NCBI RefSeq assembly: GCF_003533305.1
Contig: NZ_DOEH01000010.1
Location: 62,001 to 126,000, forward strand
DNA: 64,000 nucleotides
Reading direction: 5' to 3'
From: Providencia sp.
GTDB taxonomy: Bacteria; Pseudomonadota; Gammaproteobacteria; Enterobacterales; Enterobacteriaceae
The translations under genes were made by a program, and so were the position numbers. Shown here piece after piece: positions 55,901-63,017 of this stretch. Positions within the stretch are counted from its first letter, which is position 1. Each line of letters opens with the position of its first letter. Under the pieces are notes generated by a model. It saw only the letters and a program-made list of their open reading frames with translations, did no database searches and was not told the DNA's origin.

Positions 55901-56170
55901 ATTGATACACCTCTAGGCAGTTATAACCCCGATTGGGCGGTTTTAATTGATAAAGAAGATGGCATGGGTGATCAGCTTTACTTCATAGTAGAAACAAAAT
56001 CCAGTATCTTTTCTGATGATTTAAGAGCATCTGAACAAGCGAAAATTAACTGTGGTATGGCTCACTTTAAAGCATTGTCGAAAGATAAAGAGGGTAATGC
56101 TCTTGAGAATCCTGCTAAATTTGTAAAAGCTGATTCTTATGATACGTTCGCTGTTCATCTAGAAGAATAA
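52988..56170 (+). CDS. res: Type III restriction endonuclease subunit (Res)
   Basis: The 1060-aa protein is the DNA-tracking nuclease partner of Mod. SF2 motifs: Walker A FTIEMETGTGKTYVYLRG (about 102), DEPQ box IVLIDEPQSV (about 235), motif III RYSATLTEKFN, and motif VI RQEIGRGLRLAVD. The C-terminal nuclease has the PD-(D/E)xK pattern: NPDWAVLI (Asp about 982) and IVETKSS (Glu about 1002, Lys about 1004), the expected catalytic set. It cleaves DNA when sites are unmethylated. A palindromic terminator follows 18 bp after the stop. Together with mod and the upstream helicase and DUF4391 genes it makes an extended type III unit. Confidence 0.93.
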   Translation: MSEMKIKFNSDLAHQRDAINAVIGVFEGQETFKSNFSVLSNSLTNEQLGLFARNNDIGVANALTLLPEELYENIRNIQLINGLPQTETSTKTLPSLDFTIEMETGTGKTYVYLRGVFELNQKYGLTKFIIVVPSVAVKEGVYKSLQITEEHFRKEYKNIQYDYFVYDSSKREQVRNFATNDYIQIMVINIDAFSKSFTDPEKENTANLIHRTDDRLNGMKPIEFIQATNPIVLIDEPQSVASTVNRKKAITSLNPLCTFRYSATLTEKFNLLYKLDSIDAYNRQLVKQIEVASLEVQDNHNQAYIKLISVDNKKSPITAKIEIDAQTKTGKLQPRKIITVKSGTDLFEVSSGRTVYEGYVINDIYCEEGGEYIDFTSRDDIISLGMAIGEVDEDTYKRLQISKTIEEHLEKELRFFKKITTGVDPMDHSKVMSQKGIKVLSLFFIDKVVNYRGYTKDGVPIQGKFAQWFEEEFTQQLRKPKYRVLYPFVWDQDGSGKPVINEQVLKELASSVHNGYFAQDKRKDAAGNPLFAESKIAANGEGGKTAADESAYNLIMKDKEKLLSIDEKLRFIFSHSALKEGWDNPNVFQICTLNETNSVMKKRQEIGRGLRLAVDQSGERVPYGFEVNTLTVMANESYEQFVSELQKEIEKEEGIKFGAIEMHQFANIVISKEFDKKEFLGAKKSEEIYQHLTDKGYIDKNGKIQDSLKADLADNTVSLPESVNKYSDAILATLTKVSKGLSIKKHEEKQTAILREDDGKQVVLGDDFKALWDRIKYKTTYRVDFSVAELVEKCMKEIRASVAVASAKFEYKKVKVAITEAELETFDEESKIQYYRNRNFQLPDVVTYLESNTNLTRKTVVQILLGLGDKLESFKNNPQRFIELASEVIRKQMRLAIVDGITYHRIGDEDYYAQKLFQEEELTGYLKNMVETKKSIYDYIICDSDIESEFAAKLEESNDVKLYAKLPAWFKIDTPLGSYNPDWAVLIDKEDGMGDQLYFIVETKSSIFSDDLRASEQAKINCGMAHFKALSKDKEGNALENPAKFVKADSYDTFAVHLEE

Positions 56171-56187
56171 AGTTCTCCACATTAGCT

Positions 56188-56222
56188 GAGATAGCTAGTT
56201 AACTAGCTATCTCGTGCTTTTA
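56188..56222 (+). terminator. Perfect 26-bp palindrome/terminator after res
   Basis: Each half of 56188-56213 is the exact reverse complement of the other (GAGATAGCTAGTT then AACTAGCTATCTC), followed by GTGCTTTTATT. As RNA it would fold into a long stem with a short T-tract. It ends the restriction-like cassette. Confidence 0.7.
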
Positions 56223-56259
56223 TTGTGAATAAACATGCGTATACAAATATTTTGACTTA

Positions 56260-56433
56260 CTAGCATGATTTATGTCCATAAGTAAATGGTGTTGAACTTA
56301 GATTGTAAATACCAACAGATAATTCCGCAAGGAAAGTCATTGAGTTAGCTATCGAGTCAACACCTATATCTCCGACTTGATTATATTGGTTCAGTTCATC
56401 AAGAAATGATTTTATTTCTTCATAATTATTCAC
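56260..56433 (-). CDS. Small hypothetical protein downstream of integrase
   Basis: A 57-codon frame with GTG start (MNNYEEIKSFLDELNQYNQV..., ending FTYGHKSC) has a strong ribosome site AAGGAAGG 6 bases upstream. It lies 43 bp after the integrase stop on the same strand. No family recognised. Because the ribosome site is unusually good and the sequence is protein-like I consider it probably real. Confidence 0.5.
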   Translation of the reverse strand: MNNYEEIKSFLDELNQYNQVGDIGVDSIANSMTFLAELSVGIYNLSSTPFTYGHKSC

Positions 56434-56476
56434 ATTCAACCTTCCTTGAAATTAAATTTAGACATAACTTAATAAT

Positions 56477-57727
56477 CTACCTTTTCCCAAACCCAAACGC
56501 CCCCACATGCCTCTCCCTATTCACATCCAGATAATCAGCCCACCACTGCACCATCAGCCGTCTTTCCTCAATGTGCTCTGCCTTATGAATATAAGCAGCT
56601 CTTACTGAGTTGCGTTCTTGGTGGCTCATCTGCCTTTCTACTGCATCCTTCGACCATAGCCCTGACTCAATCAACGAACTACACGCCATCGTTCTGAAGC
56701 CATGCCCACACACTTCCGTCTTAGTGTCATAGCCCATCACACGTAATGCGTTGTTAACCGTGTTTTCACTCATTGGCTTTTTAGGATTATGATCACCGAT
56801 AAAGATCAGTTCGTGGTTACCGCTGAATTGATAGATCTGCTTTAAGATCTCAATGGCTTGCCGGCTTAAAGGAACTAAATGGGTAGTGCGCATTTTTGAT
56901 CCGCGATGAGAGTGTTTAACTCCTTCTATCGCTTCGCGCTCTGCGGGGATCGTCCACATGGCATTATCAAAATCGATTTCATCCCAGCGGGCGAAGCGCA
57001 GTTCACTGGAGCGGATAAAGACTAATAAGGTGAGTTTGACTGCTAGAGTAGTTAACGGTCTGCCAGTATAGCTATCTATACGCTGTAGAAGCTCTGGTAA
57101 GCGTTTAAGCTCTAACGCGGCTCTATGGACACGATTACCAGTAGCAATTGCACCAGCCATATCCTGCGCTGGGTTATAGTCGATTAAACCGCTTTGTACT
57201 GCATAACGCATAATACCTGTCACACGCTGTTGTAAACGTGCAGCTACCTCAAGACGTCCAGATATCTCTACGGCTTTAATCGGTTCGAGTAGATCGCGAG
57301 TTTTTAGTTCGGCAATATTACGTTTGCCAATAGCAGCAAAGATATTGTCCTCAAGGCTTTTGAGGACTCGATGGCGATGGCCTTCTGACCATTTCTTATT
57401 CGTTGCGTGCCAATCGCGAGCAACTTTCTCAAAGGTATTAAATTCCTTTTGTTGCTCTTCTTTCACTTCTTTGCGTTTTTCGCTTGGATCAAATCCATTA
57501 GCAATTAACTTTCTGGCGGCATCTCTTTTCTCTCTGGCTTCTGCAAGCGAGATGTCAGGGTAAACACCCAGCGCCAACATTTTTTGCTTACCACCAAAGC
57601 GATACTGCAAACGCCAATATTTTGAGCCGTTGGTATGTACCATCAAGTGCATACCATCACCGTCTGTTAATTTATACGATTTATCCAAAGGCTTGGCAGC
57701 CCTGACTTTAGCATCAGTAAGAGCCAT
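56477..57727 (-). CDS. int: P4-type tyrosine integrase
   Basis: The 416-aa site-specific recombinase integrates and excises the island at leuX. The N-terminal DUF4102-type domain (ALTDAKVRAAKPLDKSYKLTDGDGMHLMV; KMLALGVYPDISLAEAREKR) is typical of P4-family integrases. Catalytic residues: first Arg in FIRSSELRFARWDEI, HxxR in CGHGFRTMA, and the tyrosine in RAAYIHK with QMSHQERN before it. The start ATG at 57727 follows GAAGGAGAT. The gene lies 189 bp from the tRNA 3' end, the standard arrangement. Arm-type TACCAACA repeats lie just upstream. Confidence 0.95.
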   Translation of the reverse strand: MALTDAKVRAAKPLDKSYKLTDGDGMHLMVHTNGSKYWRLQYRFGGKQKMLALGVYPDISLAEAREKRDAARKLIANGFDPSEKRKEVKEEQQKEFNTFEKVARDWHATNKKWSEGHRHRVLKSLEDNIFAAIGKRNIAELKTRDLLEPIKAVEISGRLEVAARLQQRVTGIMRYAVQSGLIDYNPAQDMAGAIATGNRVHRAALELKRLPELLQRIDSYTGRPLTTLAVKLTLLVFIRSSELRFARWDEIDFDNAMWTIPAEREAIEGVKHSHRGSKMRTTHLVPLSRQAIEILKQIYQFSGNHELIFIGDHNPKKPMSENTVNNALRVMGYDTKTEVCGHGFRTMACSSLIESGLWSKDAVERQMSHQERNSVRAAYIHKAEHIEERRLMVQWWADYLDVNRERHVGAFGFGKR

Positions 57728-57741
57728 GATTTATCTCCTTC

Positions 57742-57793
57742 TGTTGGTACAAACTATTATCGAATCGAGAGATACCAACACATATACCAACAG
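57742..57793. repeat. Right integrase arm-type repeats
   Basis: Three copies of a TACCAACA motif: inverted TGTTGGTAC at 57742-57750, and direct ATACCAACA at 57772 and 57784 (12-bp spacing). The direct pair matches the left pair at 34308-34329. They overlap the integrase promoter region, so integrase may repress itself. Confidence 0.65.
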
Positions 57794-57915
57794 CAGGTAC
57801 TTGATGTGGGTTGACCTTAGTATACTTGGGAAGACTGAAAAGTGGGGAAAAGCCTTGTAAAACTGGGATTTCAGATACAAAAAAAGACGTCAGTTGACGT
57901 CTCTTGATGTTCTTA

Positions 57916-58000
57916 TGGTGCCGAAGGCCGGAATCGAACCGGCACACCCGAAGGCGGTTGATTTTGAATCAACTGCGTCTACCAATTCCGCCACTCCGGC
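57916..58000 (-). tRNA. leuX: tRNA-Leu, anticodon CAA
   Basis: This 85-nt tRNA starts GCCGGAGTGGCGGAATTGG and ends CTTCGGCACCA with the CCA encoded. The anticodon stem-loop GTTGA-TTCAAAA-TCAAC gives anticodon CAA. The long variable arm and T-arm GGTTCGATTCC are those of class II leucine tRNA; the sequence is close to E. coli leuX. leuX is a known integration hotspot, and here its 3' end (57922-57936) is the right attachment core of the island. The acceptor stem pairs fully with one G:U, so the tRNA appears functional. Confidence 0.95.
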
Positions 58001-58434
58001 ACTGAAGTGATGTGTTTCTTGGGAAACGCCGTCATTATACTTGCCTCACGCGCTCTGGCAACATTTATCTTGAAGATTCAGATTGTTCGATTAAAAAAAA
58101 AGCATATTCCATGAATAAAGATGAAAAGAGTGCAATATCCCTAAAATAATTCAAGCGACTTATCGATTTGCAGTGAAACTATGTCCAAAAAAATATGTCC
58201 TAGTCCTATATTTTCTGAAACTACAGTAACTAAATAATTTTCAACACTAAACATCAAAAACACTCATGCCACATGAAACATATCGGGTATGACTTTTTTG
58301 TTTATTTATGAATAGATAATTATTGTGAGTTTTGTACTAACTATTTTAATCACCGCAGGACACTGATGGCTGGCAGCAAAGCGTAAATTTTGTTAGTTTA
58401 TCCGCAATCTTGCACAAATATTTAAGGCATCATC
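58001..58434. promoter_or_regulatory. Spacer upstream of leuX; no gene seen
   Basis: About 430 bp without a credible gene. It should contain the leuX promoter (reading leftward) and the promoter of the downstream membrane peptide and ampH. Confidence 0.4.
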
Positions 58435-58521
58435 ATGGGTTTTGTTGGGTGGATAGCAATAGGTATCGTTATTGGCATCTTAATTGGCGTCATAATGAAA
58501 ATTTTCGCTAAGAAAAAATAA
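58435..58521 (+). CDS. 28-aa single-helix membrane peptide
   Basis: MGFVGWIAIGIVIGILIGVI then a basic end MKIFAKKK: one hydrophobic helix with a positively charged C-terminus, so it should insert in the inner membrane. It is 49 bp upstream of ampH in the same orientation. Ribosome-site sequence is AAGGCATC. The composition strongly suggests a real small protein, but I know no function. It is too short for most annotation pipelines. Confidence 0.55.
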   Translation: MGFVGWIAIGIVIGILIGVIMKIFAKKK

Positions 58522-58570
58522 TATTGGCTGAAAAGTCATTTGCAAACAATCATATCGGCTGGCTTCTAAC

Positions 58571-59794
58571 ATGAAGAAATCGTTTTTAAAAATATTGTCA
58601 GTATCAGCACTGTCTCTCGCCTTGATGGCCTGTTCTACCCCGACAGAAAAACAACCAAAGTTTCTGCAAGGTAATGATGTTACATCCCCTGACTGGCAAG
58701 TTTTTGAGGGAGATAGACGGACGTATGAGCGTGTCGCTAAGATTGTTGATCTTTACGCAAATCGTATTTTTAATGAAAGCGATGCGCGCGGCATGGCTAT
58801 CGTGGTTATTGATAATAACCAAGTCCTGACTCGTTATTATGGCGAAACAGCGCCCGGTAATGGCAAAAAACCAGGGCCGAATTCATTGATTCGCATTGCT
58901 TCTGTTTCTAAATTAATGACAAGCGAAATATTAATTAAACTAGAACAAGATAAAAAACTGTTAATTACTGACCCTCTTCAGCAATATAGCTACAACGGCG
59001 TTACTGTACCGGACAACAATAGTGGACAACCTATTCGTCTTTACCATTTAGCGAGCCACACCAGTGGGCTTCCTCGGGAGCAGCCTGGGGGGAAATGGGG
59101 GCGCCCTGTGTTTATTTGGCCGACCCAAGATAATCGTTGGACATGGCTAAGAACAGGAAAACTCGATGCGACGCCGGGTACTGAAGCGTCTTATTCAAAC
59201 CTAGCCTATGACCTGCTTGCAGATGCGATGATCAAAGCATCTGGACAATCCTATCCACAATTATTTAGTCGCTATGTCACTTCACCTGCCAAAATGACGG
59301 AAACCACTTATACGCCAAGTAATGCGCAATGTGCCCGATTAATGGAAGGCACCAAGCCAAGCCCTTGTCACAATACCCTCGCAGCGGCAGGCAGTGGTGG
59401 TGTGTATTCAACACCTGCGGATATGCAAAAGTGGATGCAACAATTTTTATCCACAGATAGCAGCTTAAGAAAATCAACGGCCGCGCGTGAACAAGGTATT
59501 TATTTCCCTCGAAATAAATTAATAGACATAAAAGGGATGGATGTTGCTGGCCAAGCCGATGGATTAGGGCTCGGCTGGGTTTATATGAAGCCTAGAAACG
59601 GTATCCCGGGGATATATCAAAAAACCGGTGGTGGCGGTGGTTTTAACTCTTATATGGCGATGATCCCACAACAGAATATTGGTATTTTTGTCGTGATGAC
59701 CCGCAAAGAAAGCAGCAAATTTAGTAAGCTAACGATTGGTGTTAACGAACTAGTTGCTTCGTTATCATCGAACCATGCGTATGGAAAACATTGA
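58571..59794 (+). CDS. ampH: D-alanyl-D-alanine carboxypeptidase/endopeptidase AmpH
   Basis: AmpH is a class C-like penicillin-binding protein in the periplasm that trims and splits peptidoglycan peptides and helps recycling. The 407-aa product has the catalytic SxxK in IASVSKLM, YxN in ASYSNLAYDLLADAM and KTG in IYQKTGGGGGFNSYMAMIPQ. Sequence follows E. coli AmpH (385 aa): LPREQPGGKWGRPVFIWPT, LAAAGSGGVYSTPADMQKWMQQ. The N-terminus has a lipobox (SLALMACSTP, Cys21), so this version is probably a lipoprotein, unlike the E. coli form with an ordinary signal peptide. Start ATG at 58571. Confidence 0.93.
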   Translation: MKKSFLKILSVSALSLALMACSTPTEKQPKFLQGNDVTSPDWQVFEGDRRTYERVAKIVDLYANRIFNESDARGMAIVVIDNNQVLTRYYGETAPGNGKKPGPNSLIRIASVSKLMTSEILIKLEQDKKLLITDPLQQYSYNGVTVPDNNSGQPIRLYHLASHTSGLPREQPGGKWGRPVFIWPTQDNRWTWLRTGKLDATPGTEASYSNLAYDLLADAMIKASGQSYPQLFSRYVTSPAKMTETTYTPSNAQCARLMEGTKPSPCHNTLAAAGSGGVYSTPADMQKWMQQFLSTDSSLRKSTAAREQGIYFPRNKLIDIKGMDVAGQADGLGLGWVYMKPRNGIPGIYQKTGGGGGFNSYMAMIPQQNIGIFVVMTRKESSKFSKLTIGVNELVASLSSNHAYGKH

Positions 59795-59883
59795 AAGGGT
59801 ACCGCCGACGCAGTTAACGCACTGGCGAGTTATACCCCAATCTTAAAACGCGGCTTTGTTCGTGTTCTCACACTGATCGCAAC

Positions 59884-59931
59884 AACTGCCTGATAAATTC
59901 AGGCAGTTTCTCAAGCAGAAACTGCTTTTTT
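59884..59931 (+). terminator. Terminator with overlapping alternative hairpin (attenuator-like)
   Basis: AACTGCCTGA/TCAGGCAGTT (59884-59908) is a perfect 10-bp stem. GCAGTTTCT/AGAAACTGC (59903-59925) is a perfect 9-bp stem followed by TTTTTT. The two share 59903-59908, so only one can form at a time. The second is a good intrinsic terminator between ampH and the next gene; the overlap recalls attenuation. Confidence 0.6.
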
Positions 59932-59999
59932 GCAATTATTTAATCATATCAGCCGCTATTCTTAGACCCAACCATTTGTAATCATAAGCAGGGACTAAG

Positions 60000-60494
60000 A
60001 TGAAATTACCACCATTATTTTCTTTTCACATATTGCGCTTATATCCAGCTAAAAGTGGAGTTATCTCTGCATTTAGTCAGCAATTAACAGCGGTACGCGG
60101 TCACCATAAAATGTACCCATATCCTGAAAAATCTGAATATGTCAGCATTGATCTTTCAAGACTAACTAATGAAACCTACAAGAACCCGAACTATAAAGAG
60201 ACCGATGAATATAAAGAATTGGTTGCTATCACTCGACAAGAAGCGAACAAACAGTTTGCCGAAAAAATAAGAAAGAACGCCTATTATCTTAATAACTCAT
60301 ACAGCGCAAATGGGAAATTGTTTTCTTACGCACAAAGGATGGCGAATAAAACTAAAAGCTGTGTGATAGGAATTAAAGGTGAAAGAAGCGGCAAAGACAA
60401 AGAGGAAAACACAACCCAACAAGTATTTTTTCAGCCACAAGGAAAAATTAAAGCCGTACTCTGTAGTATGGGTAATTTTATCTTCGGCAAATAA
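60000..60494 (+). CDS. Hypothetical protein
   Basis: The 164-aa product has no recognised domain. It is mostly polar and basic (TRQEANKQFAEKIRKNAYYLN; GERSGKDKEENTTQQVFFQPQGKIKAVLCSMGNFIFGK), with neither a clear signal peptide nor a membrane helix. It lies downstream of ampH, behind the attenuator-like hairpins, and converges on lptG. Codon use resembles core genes. Function unknown; an alternative start at an internal Met (KMYPYPEKSEY) is possible. Confidence 0.55.
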   Translation: MKLPPLFSFHILRLYPAKSGVISAFSQQLTAVRGHHKMYPYPEKSEYVSIDLSRLTNETYKNPNYKETDEYKELVAITRQEANKQFAEKIRKNAYYLNNSYSANGKLFSYAQRMANKTKSCVIGIKGERSGKDKEENTTQQVFFQPQGKIKAVLCSMGNFIFGK

Positions 60495-60508
60495 TATACA
60501 TGTAGATA

Positions 60509-60548
60509 AAAAAGGCGGTGAGTTCATTCGACTCCACCGCCCTTTTTA
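60509..60548. terminator. Bidirectional intrinsic terminator
   Basis: AAAAAAGGCGGTG ... CACCGCCCTTTTT: GC-rich stem with A-run on one side and T-run on the other, between the convergent hypothetical gene and lptG. Confidence 0.85.
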
Positions 60549-60565
60549 TCGAGATTAATACTGTT

Positions 60566-61642
60566 TTATTTTCGTTTCACCAATAACACAATACTCACCG
60601 CTAGGAATAATAGGCTCGGCAATGCCGCAGCAATAATCGGAGGCACGGAGTAGACTAAACTCCAGTTACCAAACCCTTCATTGAGCACATAAAACAAGAA
60701 GCCCCCCACAATACCTGAAATGACGCGGACACCCATTGGCACTGTACGTAATGGCCCAAAGATGAACGAAACCGCCATCAGCATCATGACCGCCGCAGAC
60801 AGTGGCGCTAATATTTTTTTCCACATACTGAGCTGATATACCGCAGCTACCTGACCACTCTCTTTTAAATAAGAGACGTATTGATACAGGCCGCGAATAG
60901 AAAGCGAATCCGCATTAAGTGAAACTATTCCTAATTTCTCAGGCGTTAAATTGGTTTTCCAATCAACGGTTAAACGTTGGGAACCATTGATTTTCTTTTC
61001 ACTGCTTAATATTGATTCATCGACTTGCGATAAAACCCAAAATTGATTTGCAGTATCGTAAGTGCCACTCGAGGCAAACATCACAGATTGCAGTTTTTGT
61101 TGCTCATTAAAGCGATAAATAGAAACATCTTGAATTGAAGTGGAATTATTGATGCGCTGAATGTGAATGAAATCACGACCATCCTTCGCCCACATACCTT
61201 CGTCCGTCACCACCAATGAATTACCCACAATCTTTTCAGCGCGATAATTTCTAGCCCATTGCTCGCCTGCTGGCGCTATCCATTCACCAATAAACATTGC
61301 AATAATAACTAGTGGAACAGCGGTTTTCATCACGGAAAGCGCTATCTGTAAACGGGTAAAGCCAGAAGCTTGCATCACCACCAGTTCACTACGCGAAGCG
61401 AGAGCACCAAGCCCCATTAATGCACCAAGCAGCGCCGCCATAGGAAAAAAGATATCGATATCTTTCGGTACCGTTAGTAAGGTAAAAACCCCTGCGCTAA
61501 GCGCGGTATAATCACCATCACCGACTTTACGTAATTGTTCGACAAACTTGATGATCCCCGCAAGGGAAACCAATAAAAATAGCGTCATCAGAATAGAATT
61601 TAGGATGGTTCGACCGATATATCTATCTAAAACACCAAACAT
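60566..61642 (-). CDS. lptG: LPS export ABC transporter permease LptG
   Basis: LptG forms, with LptF, the inner-membrane part of the Lpt machine that extracts lipopolysaccharide and sends it over the LptA bridge. The 358-aa product (E. coli 360 aa) starts MFGVLDRYIGRTILNSI and has three N-terminal helices (about residues 15-35, 55-80, 100-120), a periplasmic beta-jellyroll domain and three C-terminal helices. Typical segments: MGLGALASRSELVVMQASG, SLSIRGLYQYVSYL and VRVISGIVGGFLFYVLNEGFG. Its ATG shares one base with the lptF stop (TGATG), so the two are co-translated. Confidence 0.96.
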   Translation of the reverse strand: MFGVLDRYIGRTILNSILMTLFLLVSLAGIIKFVEQLRKVGDGDYTALSAGVFTLLTVPKDIDIFFPMAALLGALMGLGALASRSELVVMQASGFTRLQIALSVMKTAVPLVIIAMFIGEWIAPAGEQWARNYRAEKIVGNSLVVTDEGMWAKDGRDFIHIQRINNSTSIQDVSIYRFNEQQKLQSVMFASSGTYDTANQFWVLSQVDESILSSEKKINGSQRLTVDWKTNLTPEKLGIVSLNADSLSIRGLYQYVSYLKESGQVAAVYQLSMWKKILAPLSAAVMMLMAVSFIFGPLRTVPMGVRVISGIVGGFLFYVLNEGFGNWSLVYSVPPIIAAALPSLLFLAVSIVLLVKRK

Positions 61643-62739
61643 CAGGCTACCCCTTTACTAAATTTGACGCGTATACGGCGCATTGGCAATGTATTCCACA
61701 TATTTAAGACTATTGCTAAGGCTAAATAGCCAAAATTGACTATCCACATAGCATATTTAGGGTCAATGTCATCTTTACTTGCGCTATTGCGGAGCGTACT
61801 TTGCAACAAGAAGAATATTAGGTACAAAAGCATTGCCGGTAGCATGCTCAATACACGGCCTTGGCGAGGATTCACTTCACTTAACGGCACCACCATCAAG
61901 GCCATTACCACTACGGAGAAAACAATGGTTAAGCGCCAGTGGAACTCAGCATTGACGTCAGGCGTGTTCTCTTTCCACAGCTGCAACATATTTTTTTGTT
62001 CAACTCTATCCTGACGGGCTTCAGTGGATTTATGGTCAACAACCGCCTGATAGTTCACAAAATCAGTAATTCGAAAATCGCGTAATAATGCAGTGCCCTC
62101 GTAACGAGTGCCTTCATTGAGAACGACGACTTGACGACCTTCTTGGTCTTCTTTCATATAGCCGCTATCTGCCACAACGACAGATGGGCGCTGTTCATTG
62201 GCAGCACGTAATTGGGCTAAGAAAACATGTTGAAAATTATTTCCTTTAACATCCCCAATATACAACACAAAATTACCATCTTTGGTGGTTTTAAATTGCC
62301 CTTCCACCATCGCCGCGAGGCCTGGGTTAGCTTTTGCATCTGCTAATACCTGTTCTTGATATTGAGATGACCAAGGCAACATCCAGGTAATATTACCGAT
62401 AGCAACGAGTGCCGTGAGGGTTGCGAGTACTAGCGCTGCTTTCACCAATACATCTTTACCAAGACCACAGGCATGCATCACCGTGATTTCGCTTTCAGTG
62501 TAAAGTCGACTGTATGTCATTAATAGCCCAAGAAATAGGCTCAAGGGCAGGATCAATTGCGCCATTTCAGGCACACCTAACCCTAGCAAAGGAAGTACTA
62601 AGTTTGATGGAATATTACCCTGTACCGCCGCACCGAGAATATCGATGGACTTTTGACTAAAAAAGATCAACATCAGCACAAAAAGTATCGCTAATTGACT
62701 TTTCAGGGTTTCTCGTACCAAATATCTAATAATTATCAC
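61642..62739 (-). CDS. lptF: LPS export ABC transporter permease LptF
   Basis: LptF is the partner of LptG; the pair works with the ATPase LptB. The 365-aa product matches E. coli LptF: IIIRYLVRETLKSQLAILF, GLGVPEMAQLILPLSLFLGLLMT, YTESEITVMHACGLGKDVLVKAA, NEGTRYEGTALLRDFRITDF and VPLSEVNPRQGRVLSMLPAMLLYL. It has six helices and a periplasmic jellyroll. The start is a GTG (62739). The gene is divergent from pepA across 278 bp, the same order as E. coli. Confidence 0.96.
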   Translation of the reverse strand: MIIIRYLVRETLKSQLAILFVLMLIFFSQKSIDILGAAVQGNIPSNLVLPLLGLGVPEMAQLILPLSLFLGLLMTYSRLYTESEITVMHACGLGKDVLVKAALVLATLTALVAIGNITWMLPWSSQYQEQVLADAKANPGLAAMVEGQFKTTKDGNFVLYIGDVKGNNFQHVFLAQLRAANEQRPSVVVADSGYMKEDQEGRQVVVLNEGTRYEGTALLRDFRITDFVNYQAVVDHKSTEARQDRVEQKNMLQLWKENTPDVNAEFHWRLTIVFSVVVMALMVVPLSEVNPRQGRVLSMLPAMLLYLIFFLLQSTLRNSASKDDIDPKYAMWIVNFGYLALAIVLNMWNTLPMRRIRVKFSKGVA

Positions 62740-63017
62740 GCTTATTACGCCTGTGAAAACTTGTCTTTTGGGTAGAAAATGGCTAAGTTCGTTTCATGTC
62801 TGCCATTTACTAACATATACTCTGGTTTATTGTAAGGCTAGAATGATATAAAAGCATTCTCTATACTGATAGACAAATCAGAACATGCTTAATTTTAGTA
62901 AAAAACCAGATGTTCACGCAGTTTAACATAAAGAGTTCACTCTCTATGAGGTAGATCATGCGAAACGTTAATTCTAACGAGCGCATTGGCCTTTGTCTTT
63001 AAGATTCAGGAGAACGC

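Larger units (their letters stand above)
34233..57936. mobile_element. Genomic island integrated at leuX (about 23.7 kb)
   Basis: The island runs from a 15-bp imperfect copy of the tRNA-Leu 3' region (34238-34252) to the matching segment in leuX (57922-57936); 14 of 15 bases agree. A P4-type integrase sits next to the tRNA. Paired arm sites with equal spacing occur inside both ends. Cargo: helicase-PLD protein, a CP4-57-like module (GTPase, ArdB, DUF932, WYL, IrmA-like), YfjJ, AlpA, and a type III restriction-like cassette. No transposase, phage structural or conjugation genes are seen, so it is probably a P4/CP4-like satellite or integrative island that depends on helper functions. The left core copy is decayed (a base missing beside it), so excision may be inefficient. 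Confidence 0.85.
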
